In this document: positions 1 through 7,883 of the stretch, in pieces
Numbering within the stretch: position 1 is the first letter of the stretch
Layout of the letters: each line of letters starts with the position of its first letter
Assembly (NCBI GenBank): GCA_022496205.1
Contig: WTXD01000324.1
Span: 1-12,409 of the forward strand
DNA: 12,409 bases
Direction: 5' to 3'
From: Gloeopeniophorella convolvens
Taxonomy: Eukaryota; Basidiomycota; Agaricomycetes; Russulales
Notes under the pieces: model-generated
What the model saw: the letters and a program-made list of their open reading frames with translations, nothing else
Told to the model about the DNA's origin: nothing
The model's database searches: none
Program-made: the position numbers and the translations under genes

Positions 1-14
1 CCGGCAGGGGACTT

Positions 15-19
15 TCTTG
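15..19. other. Target-site duplication of A1 (left copy)
   Basis: TCTTG directly before the LTR; the second copy is at 546-550. Perfect 5-bp duplication, the usual length for LTR retroelement integrases. Confidence 0.85.
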
Positions 20-545
20 TGTTGAAGCGCAGCAGAAACAGGGTGCCAACTAGGCAAGCAAGAGCAAAGCTCAGTCAGTGAAGTCAACAGACTAAATGTC
101 ATTGGCACAATACCTAGGCAAGCAAGAGCAAAGCTAAAGTAACTAGGTAAGCGCAAGTCCGGAAGTTCCGGAAGTAAAGTACTTGCCTCAGTCAGTGAAG
201 TCAACAGACTGAGGCTACAAGGGCAAAAACAGCGTCCTTTATATACACAAAAGGAGTGTGGTTTGCATGTGATAAACAACAGCAACATGTGATAACCAGA
301 GACCCATGTGAAAGCAGAACTAAAGTGGGTCGACCGGAACTGCAGGTGGGTCAACCCGGAACTGCATGTGGGTCATGGAAGAGCCCGGAAGAATCTAGAA
401 CAGGAACGAGAGTAGGTACAGCCTTAGGGGCTAGAACATAATGATGTCATATACATTGTAGATCAGATAGCTCGCAGATCACCGAGTCCCTTATCTAATC
501 TAATCAGAGACGTCCTTCCTGTCCTGAGTCCTGTCCGTCTCAACA
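20..545 (+). repeat. Solo LTR, family A, copy 1 (A1)
   Basis: A 526-bp LTR with TGTTGA at the left end and the inverse TCAACA at the right end. It is flanked by the perfect 5-bp duplication TCTTG (15-19 and 546-550), and no internal retroelement sequence is present, so it is a solo LTR left by LTR-LTR recombination. Repeat B copy 2 shows the uninterrupted site at about 9302-9325 (reverse strand). A TATA box lies at about 237-246. Two internal cassettes each occur twice: x at 50-71 and 114-135, y at 72-93 and 189-210. The second y sits in a hairpin with a 9-bp stem (185-215). TGTTG...CAACA ends are typical of many Ty1/copia LTRs but do not prove the class. It is more diverged from the other two copies than they are from each other. 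Confidence 0.88.
185..215 (+). other. Conserved 9-bp-stem hairpin in LTR A1
   Basis: GCCTCAGTC (185-193) pairs perfectly with GACTGAGGC (207-215) around a 13-nt loop. The same stem occurs in the other two A LTRs (1159-1190 and 8834-8865) with different loops. It lies about 20-30 bp upstream of the TATA box, so it could be a U3 regulatory palindrome or an RNA structure if transcription starts upstream. Confidence 0.7.
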
Positions 546-550
546 TCTTG
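546..550. other. Target-site duplication of A1 (right copy)
   Basis: TCTTG directly after the CAACA end of the LTR, matching 15-19. Confidence 0.85.
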
Positions 551-987
551 TTGGAATCAGAGTACAGTAAGGTGTTTTTATACAAAGGGCGAGCCTCTGA
601 CCGCAGGCCGCACACGGGAATCTCCTCAATCGCCGTCCTCTAACCCGATCCGCAATCCAAACCCAAATCCTGCCTAACCGACGCTTGAACCGAGTCGAAA
701 CAGCCGTCTTGAGCCCGGCCGAGGTTCCGGGGCTTCGGCCGAGGTTTCCGAGCAATCGGCCGAGCCTTTTGAGGGCTAGGGGCCTCAGTTCTGATCGCGC
801 TCCAGCCGGAGACTTCAGTAAACTGCTCAGACGCTGCGCAGAGTCGCGGTCCACGAGCACAGGGACTTCCAGGGCTGTAACTAAGGTGCAACTGAGGGCC
901 GAGGGGTCGGAACTAAGGGGAACTGAAGGGACTTAGCTAGGGCCGAGTACTGAGTCGCAGAATCGCGAAATTGGACCGCAACAGGGG

Positions 988-992
988 CTGGA
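988..992. other. Target-site duplication of A2 (left copy)
   Basis: CTGGA directly before TGTTGAAG; repeated at 1478-1482. Confidence 0.85.
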
Positions 993-1477
993 TGTTGAAG
1001 CGCAGCAAAGGGTGGAGTGACAACTGAAGGACACAAAGTGACGCTCAGTCAGAGAAGGTCAAAAGACTTATACATTAGTGCAATACCTGAAGGACACAAA
1101 GTGACGCTATAAGGTAAAGTAAGCATAAGGTAGAAGTGAAAGGAGTGGTAGTGTACTTGCCTCAGTCAGAGAAGGTCAAAAGACTGAGGCTACAAAGGCG
1201 AAAGAGGAGGTCCTTTTATACAAGTAAGGAACGACAATAGCATGTGATAAACACTGCTTAGAAAGCCTAGGAGACCCACATGAAACGGAGTAAGAGTGGG
1301 TACCGGAGTACAAGGTGGGGCATGGAATGCCCTAGAATAGTCCAGAACATGGAAACGAATGTGGGGCTGAACACAGCCTTAAGTCTAGAACATTATGTAC
1401 ACTAGATAAGATAGTCCTTGATCATTAGGTCCATATCTAATCTAATCAGAGCCGCCAGGACACTGTCCGTCTCAACA
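993..1477 (+). repeat. Solo LTR, family A, copy 2 (A2)
   Basis: A 485-bp LTR with the same TGTTGA...TCAACA ends as copy 1. It is flanked by the perfect 5-bp duplication CTGGA (988-992 and 1478-1482). TATA box TTTTATA lies at about 1214-1220. Cassette x is at 1024-1045 and 1087-1108, and cassette y at 1046-1068 and 1163-1185; the second y lies in the 9-bp-stem hairpin 1159-1190. It closely resembles copy 3, especially over the 3' half from about 1240. It is inserted a few bases inside the start of repeat B copy 1; copy 2 of B lacks this insertion at about 8390. No coding sequence. Confidence 0.88.
1159..1190 (+). other. Conserved 9-bp-stem hairpin in LTR A2
   Basis: GCCTCAGTC and GACTGAGGC arms around a 14-nt loop that differs from that of A1; the arms are identical in all three A LTRs. 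Confidence 0.7.
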
Positions 1478-1482
1478 CTGGA
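1478..1482. other. Target-site duplication of A2 (right copy)
   Basis: CTGGA directly after the CAACA terminus, matching 988-992. Confidence 0.85.
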
Positions 1483-1500
1483 CGCCTCGGGGGCGTATCA

Positions 1501-1793
1501 ACGCGTGAAGCGTTTCATCTTGATCAAGGGTCTGGTTACTTTGGGACAAGTAATATGGCCATTCTGAGAGATCCCTAGTCCGGGATCTTGGGGGTATTTC
1601 AGGGTTAATTGGCCATTAGGGAGTAGGGCGAGGAATGGGGGTAAGGGGTCACGTGATGCATTTCGACTTGTAGTCGAAATGTGAGTGGTACGCGTCACAT
1701 TGTGAGTGACACGTAAGGTATTCACTAGTAGGGCTGAGTTTGCTTGAGTGTTCTGAGCATCTCGACCTCCTTGAAGCCCTAGTGTTCATGACA
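1501..1793 (-). repeat. LTR C, 5' portion, interrupted by repeat B
   Basis: On the - strand this segment starts at 1793 with TGTCATGAAC and matches 9698-9990 base for base over 293 bp. I find one substitution (within the TATTTCAGG/TATTCCAGG stretch near 1597) and no gap. It stops exactly where the TGATACGCC start of repeat B lies (1500/1501). The simplest reading is that a B-type element inserted into an LTR C and the remaining 365 bp of C lie beyond the left window edge. It contains the perfect palindrome CATTTCGACT-ACA-AGTCGAAATG (1659-1681) and an E-box CACGTG. The 75-codon ORF on the - strand is an LTR artefact. Confidence 0.85.
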
Positions 1794-1835
1794 GGCGGCA
1801 TGTCAGATGACGTCTATATTAGTCTCGTTCCCGCC

Positions 1836-1982
1836 GCTGTGGAGGAGGTGTGCAAGGGGGAGGGGGGCAGCTGAACCAGCGGGGGAAGCCGGAAAATAAT
1901 CGAATCTCATTGGCTACGGGAATAAAGTTTTGATGCCGAAGATGCCGCCCCCCTCCACCCCTTGCACAACCTCCTCCACAGC
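1836..1982. mobile_element. Small foldback (MITE-like) element at the left terminus
   Basis: A 147-bp unit whose ends are imperfect inverted repeats of about 33-36 bp: GCTGTGGAGGAGG... at 1836-1868 against ...CCTCCTCCACAGC at 1947-1982. They differ by a few small indels and substitutions in the G-rich part. The 78-bp centre has no ORF of note. It abuts the 40-bp terminal repeat of the central element. It could be an independent MITE that landed there, or part of a longer foldback end of the large element. No clear target duplication longer than 2 bp is seen. Confidence 0.5.
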
Positions 1983-2021
1983 GTCTGGGGCATTTGGTCC
2001 AGGCACGGGGGCTCGGTGACA
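1982..2021 (+). repeat. Left terminal inverted repeat
   Basis: Begins CGTCTGGGGCATTT and ends GCTCGGTGACA. It matches the reverse complement of 7884-7923 at 39 of 40 positions (G/C mismatch at 1996/1997). With two or three mismatches the match can be extended outward to about 1976. Confidence 0.8.
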
Positions 2022-2030
2022 AGCAGTCAC
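2016..2030. other. Subterminal palindrome, left end
   Basis: GTGAC-AAGCA-GTCAC. The right end has the same arms with a different 5-nt centre (7875-7889). Conserved arms with a free loop suggest a protein-binding palindrome or a cruciform. Confidence 0.55.
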
Positions 2031-2225
2031 AGCGCGTGCGCTTAGTAACTTAATCACATGACTCAACGCGCCCTCGACGCGTGCTAGGACCTGCTATGAC
2101 TGACCAAGTCTGACTCAACCTGAAACAATTGCAACCATTGCCGACGCGGTCATGGTTGCTAGGTGCAAAATCGTCATTCTAGTCCCTCAAGCAGCGTTCA
2201 GTTCTTCCTGGCAGAGCATGCATCA
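2031..2225 (+). promoter_or_regulatory. Left subterminal region / helicase promoter and 5' leader
   Basis: 195 bp between the subterminal palindrome and the chosen helicase ATG. It holds one TCACATGACT motif (2054-2063) shared with the right end and an ACGCGT hexamer (2077-2082). No convincing TATA box is seen. Two short ORFs overlap it but look like frame shadows. Confidence 0.35.
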
Positions 2226-4967
2226 ATGCCGGCCACACCCGCAACCAACAGGGTGCTACAACAGGCTCGGGATGCAGCAGGGGCTGACCACAAGCCTGCT
2301 GAACTACGGAAGTGCATGTCTGACGCGTGCGAAAAAATGTCGCAAGGAGAGATTTCTCCTCGCGAATGGCAGCTTGATGTCGCTGAGTGCCTCTTGCTCG
2401 GTCTAGACTGCGAGGTGATTGCAGCTACAGGTGCAGGGAAAACCCTACCCTTCGTGCTTCCACTCTTAGTCAAACCAGACATGATGATAATCATCCTGTC
2501 TCCGCTCAATGCTCTCGAATTAGATCAGGTGCGGTCACATTACCATCAGAGTACAAGTCACTGATTTCAGCACATGACCGCAAAGCAACATCGATTTCTG
2601 CAGATGGGCCTGCGCGCGAAAGCCGTGAATGGACAAACATATAATGAGACTGTGAGAAAGGTTTGTGTTAGTATTCTGGGGACAGTGCGCAAGGACTCAC
2701 GTAAAATCATGGCAGCAATTCGAACGGGGGGTCTATCAGGTCGTGATAACGTTGCCCGAGATGTGCTTGAGGCACCCAGAATTCCGCAAAACGCTTCAGG
2801 ATCCATCAGTCTCGCAAAAAATCGCCGCATTCATTATCGACGAGGCTCACTGCATCACGCGTTGGGGGACAAGTTTCGAGAGGCCTATACTGCCATCGGA
2901 ACATTGCGGGCATTCGTACCAGCGAAAGTGCCGTTTCTAGTCACATCAGCGACGCTAACACCAAAAGATCTTACCGCGATCCGGAAATGTGTTCATATGC
3001 AAGAGGACTCTACCTTCCACCTTAATCTTGGGAACGATCGGCCGAATATCTTCTGGAGCGTCCGTCGCATGCAGGCGGGGAAGTCGGATCTGCAGGTGTT
3101 GTCATTCCTGATACCGGGCAGCTTACCTGTGTGCGATCGAAAACTCGAGCGCGGCATCGTGTTCTTCGACGACATCTCCCTGTCAATGCATGCGCGCCGT
3201 TGGTTTGTGATGCGTCTTCCGTCACACCTGCATGACCGCGTCAAGTGTTACAACTCGCGTCGCGGGGAGGAGAGCAAGCTGCGAGTGCTTGACGAGTTTA
3301 ATCGTGGCGATATTGATATCATCTTCGCGAGCGAAGCTGCCGGAATGGTGAGATCGAAAACCCTTTACTGCGAGTTGTTACTGACCTTTCTGTGGCAAAA
3401 TCAGGGCTGTGACCTTGCGAACGTTGATTTCGTCGTGCAATTCATGGTGCCGGACTCGCTTGGTGTTTGGTTACAGCGCGCAGGGCGTGCAGGACGCCAA
3501 AGGGGAAGCCAAGCCAAGGCATACCTGCTGGTTCAACCCACAGTCTTCCAGGAAAAGGGGAAATCAAAGAGGAAACGAGGGGAGGCCGTTAAACATGTGA
3601 AGGAGGTGGAGGATGACTTGCGGGAGTGGATCGAAACTATGGGTTGCCGGCGCGATGTTGCTGACAGACATTTTCGAAACCCTGTTCCGCGCGAAGGTAA
3701 GTAGGGTCTCAAAGTAACGAACGTACGTCTTACCTGTTTTCCAGCACCTACCGGCGGTTGTTGTGATAACTGCGCGCAACAGGACTTAGATTCGAACTCG
3801 CGGTCCGCCGAGCCGGCGTCTAACAGCGGCAACGTGACTTCCGGCATGCAGCCGCGGTCAACTTCGCCTTCCCACACGCCCCTGCCCACGCCCTCAACCA
3901 GCGATCTTTTCGATACCCAAGACCCTCACGCCATGGTGGATGCCGTATCGCCTCCGCAGTCCCCCGCCACCACCATTTCTCAGCTCTTTGCATCCCGATC
4001 TCCATCTCCGGATTTAGATCCATCGGACCTGTCTGATAACGACGTTACACCGAGCGATGAACTCAACGAAGCTGGCAAGCGTCCGTTGGGAAAAGGGTCT
4101 GGGATCCGTCGCGGCGAGATTAGGAAGAAGGTCCGTGATGAACTGACCGAGTGGCGTGACTCTACCTGGGAGACATCTTACTCACACTGTCCCTGGGGTG
4201 CCGAGGGACTTCTTCCCGACCGCGTTCTCACCGCGTTTGTCTCACATGGCCGCTGGAAGACCATCGACGATGTCAAATCCTCCAGAAACGCTGCAGCAGT
4301 CAACTGGTTGTGGCTGGAGGACCATGGCCAGGAGCTGCTAGACCGCGCGAACGAGGCAGACGCGCGCGTGCGGGCAGAAAACGATGCCAAGCGCCGAAAG
4401 ATTGAAGCCGAGCGGGAGGCAGAGAAGACCCGAATCAAGGAGGAGGAGGCGCAGAAGAAGCAGGCCGAGCTTGCACGACGCCAGCAGGAGGCCGAGGTCA
4501 AAAGGAAGCAGAAACTCGAGGAGACCGAGAGGAAGCGGGAGGCGGCAGCGGCGCGTAAACTCGCAGCAGCGCAAAAGGCCAAGGAAGCTGCGCGGAAGAA
4601 GGCCGCAAAGGCAGAGGAACGCGCGGCGAAAGCAGCTGCGAAGGCGGCGAAGGATGAGGAGACTGCGCAGAGGAAGGAGGCAAAACGACTTGCAGCTATG
4701 GTGCGTGCACTACCACCTCTTCCGCGCTGCTGATTCACTTACAATATCTATCAGACCCCCCTTTCGAGTGCCCCCGTTCCGCCGCGACGTATCAAGCCCC
4801 GGCCGATCTTTGCAAACCCCACCGCGCCGACGAATCCCACCACCACTGGACCGGCCTCGACGAGCCAGTACAGCTCACAGCACGTTTCCCATCAACCCGC
4901 CCCTCTTTCAGCATCCTCTTCGCAGCCACATGTCGTATATTCGTCGTATCCCCCGAACGCGCCATGA
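2226..4967 (+). CDS. RecQ-like SF2 DNA helicase with C-terminal coiled coil (frameshifted)
   Basis: ATP-dependent helicase of the RecQ-like branch of superfamily 2, presumed nuclear. Exons 2226-2528, 2586-2660, 2716-3347, 3405-3696, 3745-4700 and 4755-4967; introns of 57, 55, 57, 48 and 54 nt with GT...AG ends and mostly clear CTGAT/CTGAC branch sites. Exon lengths total 2471 nt; one missing base gives 824 codons. Motifs by residue: W48Q49 (Q-like), Walker A ATGAGKT 67-73, Ia LSPLNALELDQ 91-101, DEAH 168-171, SAT 204-206, FASEAAGMGCD about 330-340 (V), QRAGRAGR 361-368 (VI). Cysteines C418, C440, C441 and C444 (CCDNC) resemble the RecQ zinc-binding module. Then come an acidic Ser/Pro linker, a WETSYSHCPWG block near 576, a Lys/Glu/Ala coiled coil (about 635-753) and a Pro/Ser tail. 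The lesion is a G run at 2864-2868, one G short, just after DEAHCITRWG. The start at 2226 is the first ATG in frame; it is not proven. Family confidence is high, function in transposition is inference. Confidence 0.85.
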
Positions 4968-4983
4968 GTCTGGACGTAATATA
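4968..4983. other. 16-bp gap between convergent stop codons
   Basis: The helicase TGA ends at 4967 and the DUF6589 TAG begins (in its own direction) at 4986 and ends at 4984. The 3' UTRs and polyadenylation signals must therefore lie within the opposite gene, and full-length transcripts would overlap as sense-antisense pairs. Confidence 0.8.
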
Positions 4984-7751
4984 CTACTTTAGCCATTTTT
5001 CCTCCAACGACCGTTTGAAGGATCGTGCCAACCACCAGCGTTTGAACGCGCCTTTTTGCGAGAGGTTCTGTATCCCCTTCGTCACGATATCTTTCACGCG
5101 GTCGTCTGCGGATCGCAACTTCCGACCATTGATCTGACGAAACCATTTTTCTTCCAGGGCTATTTTCATCTCGCACTCGACGTCTTGGACTTTGCCAGGT
5201 GTTGTATGGCGACTGTCTCGCGATATCACGTTCTGATGCTGCCATGCCATGTGTTTCGCAACCGCGCGGAACACTGGAATTCCCGGGGAGATGCTCGACA
5301 AGTGCTCTAGCGTCGCACCCGGCCCAACGGAGCGATACGTAACCTGATTAGATAACGTATGTCACGCACGTATGACATTTCGACCTCGAGCTTCAAGCGC
5401 ACCTTGATATCTCTAATGTTATGCTCCTGTGCTTGATCAGTTGCCACAAACCCATCTCGCTTTCCAGAACGGTTGACAAGCCAACAACGGTTCCGAACAA
5501 GATGTCTAGCAGTCGCAAGATCAGCTTGGCGGCGAGATTCGTGGTGCGTCCATGATGCACTGTGCACGCACCTGATCTCAGGTGTCCACTCCCGTTTTAG
5601 ACCTTGTACCACCTCAAGAACCTCAATCGTGTACTTTGGGTTTTCTCCACCCGCAAACCGAAGCAAGATCGGCTTGAGAAGATCCTCCATGCGGCCCACA
5701 TCCCCGATCTTGATCGCCTCGCGCAGATCACAGTAGACGAGAATATCCGTCAGGAACATAACTGAGTTATAGCGGTATTCGTCCATTTCCTCCTTTCTTC
5801 CACGTTTCATCTTCTGCAGGGCTGTTCAGGAGGCGCACTCGGCATGCACCTGGTCAGCAAGCAAGATCAGCTGTCCCGGTGATTTTGAGGTAAGATCCTC
5901 AAGCTTCTCAGCCCCGGAGACCTCCAGCCAGCTGGCAAGGATGAGTGCTTCAGCAACGTGCCACAGGGCTTCATCAAGATGATGCCAGAATGGTCCTTTG
6001 ACTTGCGCTTTCGATAGGTTCTTCCGATTCATCAGGTCGAACGCGCGCCGCAAGCCGATCCCGCCAGATGTACCAATATACTGCTTTAAGAGTGAGTGGG
6101 TGAACATAACGAGGAGATGAAACCATCCAAGGACAGGGATGATGTAGTCCATCCGCTCGTAAGTGTTGTAGTCTTCGTGCCGGAAGCCGGCCAACTTGCG
6201 AAGGCGATCAATGGTGAGTTGATCTCCGACAATAGGAATGAGCCGCCCCGCCAATCCTTTCTTCTCCTCTAGGGTATCCATCTTGAGCTGTCGAAGCCAC
6301 TCTTCTACTACCTTCACGTTCCCTTCATAGCTTGCTTCCTCGATGTCTGCGGTATGGAGGATGAATTGCTTGATAGCATTCTCTACTCCGCATGGAAGCT
6401 GATCTGTAGGTGGTGGGGGTGCTAGGATCGGGTCGTCGCGCCCCTCGTATGCCCCGAATGCAGGGCTTTCAAGTAGAAACCGCAAGATCCGGTGTTTGGC
6501 CTGTGCCTTCATGCGTGAGTCCGCCGCCCCTCCGTCATCTTTGCCGCTAAGGAATGATCCGAGGTTGAAATGTTCATCTGCACCCTCCCGACGCACCCGC
6601 TGATGCTCTCTGACCATCTGCGGCGAAACTGTGAAGGATTCTGGTAGCACCCAGACAGTTCCCGCGCTCGCGCTGTAAAAATGATTCTCTTTGTCAACCC
6701 GCATTGAGAATACCCGTTTTGGGATGTTGACGTTGTCATAGGACCAAAAACAAACTTGATTCTGCATTGCCACCCGTGCAGCCTCTAGCTCGCAGCTTGA
6801 AATCTTCTTGAAGGCCTCGGAAGTCCACTTGACGCTCATGGTGAGTCCCGCGGCATGGAGCGCGTCGAAAGCACGTGATGAGAGGCCACAAGATTTGAGA
6901 TGGATTGCCCACAGTGCCGCGAGACGACTGCGGTGATGTGAACGGCAGAACGAGAGCATTCCAAGAAGGTGAGTTATAACCTGTAATATTTTAGCACCGG
7001 CTACAAACATTTCACCCACAGAACTCACATTCTTCGGAGTCTTGTGCGTGTTTCGGCGTGCCTGACGTGCACTCCACCCAGCCTTCTTCAAGATGCGCCA
7101 GAGGATAGGTGCGTCGTTCTGAAGCTTTGCGGCGATATCAGAGAAGCTGAAGGAGGTCAATGAAGGTAGGGATAGGGGATCCGAGTCCGCGTGAAAGTGT
7201 TGGGCGATCACTTTCATTTCGTCCTGTGTTTCCTCGACAATACACTCTGCTGCAAAAGTCTTCATAATCTCGGTCCCTCGGTGCTCTTGGACATGTGGTG
7301 GCTTGTTCCAATTACGCAGCGTGGCCAATAGCAAGTCATTTTGGAAGAGTGCGGTCCTATGGTAGCGAACAACATCATCCGCGATGCATTCCGGGTCTCC
7401 CCAGCTCAAAGCATGGAGAAAGTCGCCGATATTGAGGTCCAGGTCCGTCAGAAGCTTGCAAACTGCCCGTACTTTTGGTAGCAAGCTTCTACCTTGATTC
7501 CTAAGGTTGCTAGCCCGCCTCGCGGCCTCCTGAATTGGTGGGTTGATAGATTCCGAGTCTGAATCAATGTCCATGTCGTCCGTCTCCTCATCCGACGCAT
7601 CCAGGTCCTCACAAGGAACAAAATCTGGATCATCGTCTGAGTCATAGTCGAAAATGTCTTCTGAGAAGCGTATTTGAGGGACTTCTCGGGGCATTTTTGC
7701 ACGCGTTGCCTGCAAGCGTCCACCATTCAACCTGACTTCGGCATTTTGCAT
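4984..7751 (-). CDS. DUF6589 protein, possible transposase (one in-frame stop)
   Basis: I recognise the DUF6589 family of Agaricomycetes; its biochemical role is not established. Exons on the - strand: 7751-7029, 6980-5572, 5505-5403 and 5343-4984. Introns are 48 nt (GTGAGT...TACAG), 66 nt (GTGCGT...CTGAT...CTAG) and 59 nt (GTGCGC...CTAATCAG). Exon sum is 2595 nt, exactly 865 codons. Family landmarks: an acidic N-terminus (residues about 35-67), SYDNVNIPKRVF with D323, GTVWVLP, IVGDQLTIDRLR with D494, PVLGWFHLL, HHLDEALWHVAEA with E578, IKIGDVGRMEDLL, RFAGGENPKY, CWLVNRSG and AQEHNIRDIKV. An in-frame TGA at 5826-5828 falls inside the normally continuous AS-x-x-AL segment, so it looks like a nonsense mutation rather than a gene end. 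A 36-nt GTGCAT...CTGCAG stretch around it could be called an intron but is too short. The D, D and E suggest, without proof, an RNase H-fold active site. Confidence 0.85.
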
Positions 7752-7883
7752 TGGTCCGGCTCATCTGGTCCGAACTCTGACACATATTTGCTGACAATGA
7801 TGTGTCCACATTAGAAAATATGTATTACAAGCGATGATGGGAAGTCAGGTGAAGTCATGTGAAGTCATGTGAATGTGACACCC
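7752..7883 (-). promoter_or_regulatory. Right subterminal region / DUF6589 promoter
   Basis: 132 bp between the DUF6589 ATG and the right terminal repeat. The part next to the gene is AT-rich (7790-7830), with TACATATTTTC on the - strand. The part next to the terminus is a 10-bp tandem array. No sure TATA box. Confidence 0.4.
7841..7873. repeat. Tandem 10-bp subterminal repeat
   Basis: GAAGTCAGGT, GAAGTCATGT, GAAGTCATGT, GAA: 3.3 units. On the other strand this reads TCACATGACT twice (7853-7862 and 7863-7872), the motif found once at the left end (2054-2063). Confidence 0.75.

Larger units (their letters stand above)
1..1500 (-). repeat. LTR-like repeat B, copy 1 (interrupted by two solo LTRs)
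   Basis: Read on the - strand, this repeat starts at base 1500 with TGATACGCC and runs left to the window edge. It is the inverted counterpart of the repeat that begins at 8370. Homology is clear over 546-992 and 1478-1500, and again at 1-14. The intervening pieces are two later insertions (20-545 and 993-1477). A TATA-like TATAAAA on the - strand near 571-578 matches the TATATAAAG at 9277-9285 of copy 2, so transcription would run leftward. Several short ORFs cross it but none looks protein-like. The TG start, TATA box and nesting fit an LTR of a retrotransposon whose body lies left of the window; that assignment is inference, because the 3' end of the LTR is not visible here. Confidence 0.6.

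Noticed and set aside
546..575. TTGGAATCAGAG after LTR A1 as a tRNA primer-binding site
   Set aside because: The same sequence is present at the uninterrupted site in repeat B copy 2 (about 9297-9310, reverse strand), so it is target DNA, and the TCTTG duplication separates it from the LTR.
1024..1185. Regularly repeated 22-23 bp units resembling a CRISPR-like array
   Set aside because: Only two copies of each of two units with irregular spacing, inside an LTR of a eukaryotic genome.
1498..1725. 75-codon ORF, found again at 9766-9999
   Set aside because: Both copies lie inside LTR C and are identical because the LTRs are; nothing suggests translation.
1..2225. Subtelomeric location, suggested by a RecQ-like helicase gene
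   Set aside because: No telomeric repeats or tandem subtelomeric arrays seen; the helicase is better explained as part of the mobile unit.
4178..4738. 186-codon Ala/Ser/Phe-rich ORF on the - strand
   Set aside because: Antisense shadow of the helicase Lys/Glu/Ala coiled coil; low-complexity composition and no family features.
4384..4992. 202-codon Arg-rich + strand ORF
   Set aside because: Out-of-frame reading of the same coiled-coil exon; the helicase frame splices cleanly across 4701-4754.
5808..5843. 36-nt intron removing the TGA in the DUF6589 gene
   Set aside because: Shorter than every other intron here (48-66 nt), no good branch site, and its removal would delete family-like residues on both sides of the stop.
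4984..7751. Central element as a Helitron
   Set aside because: Helitrons lack terminal inverted repeats and encode a fused HUH Rep plus Pif1-type helicase; here there are inverted termini, a RecQ-type helicase and no HUH motif.
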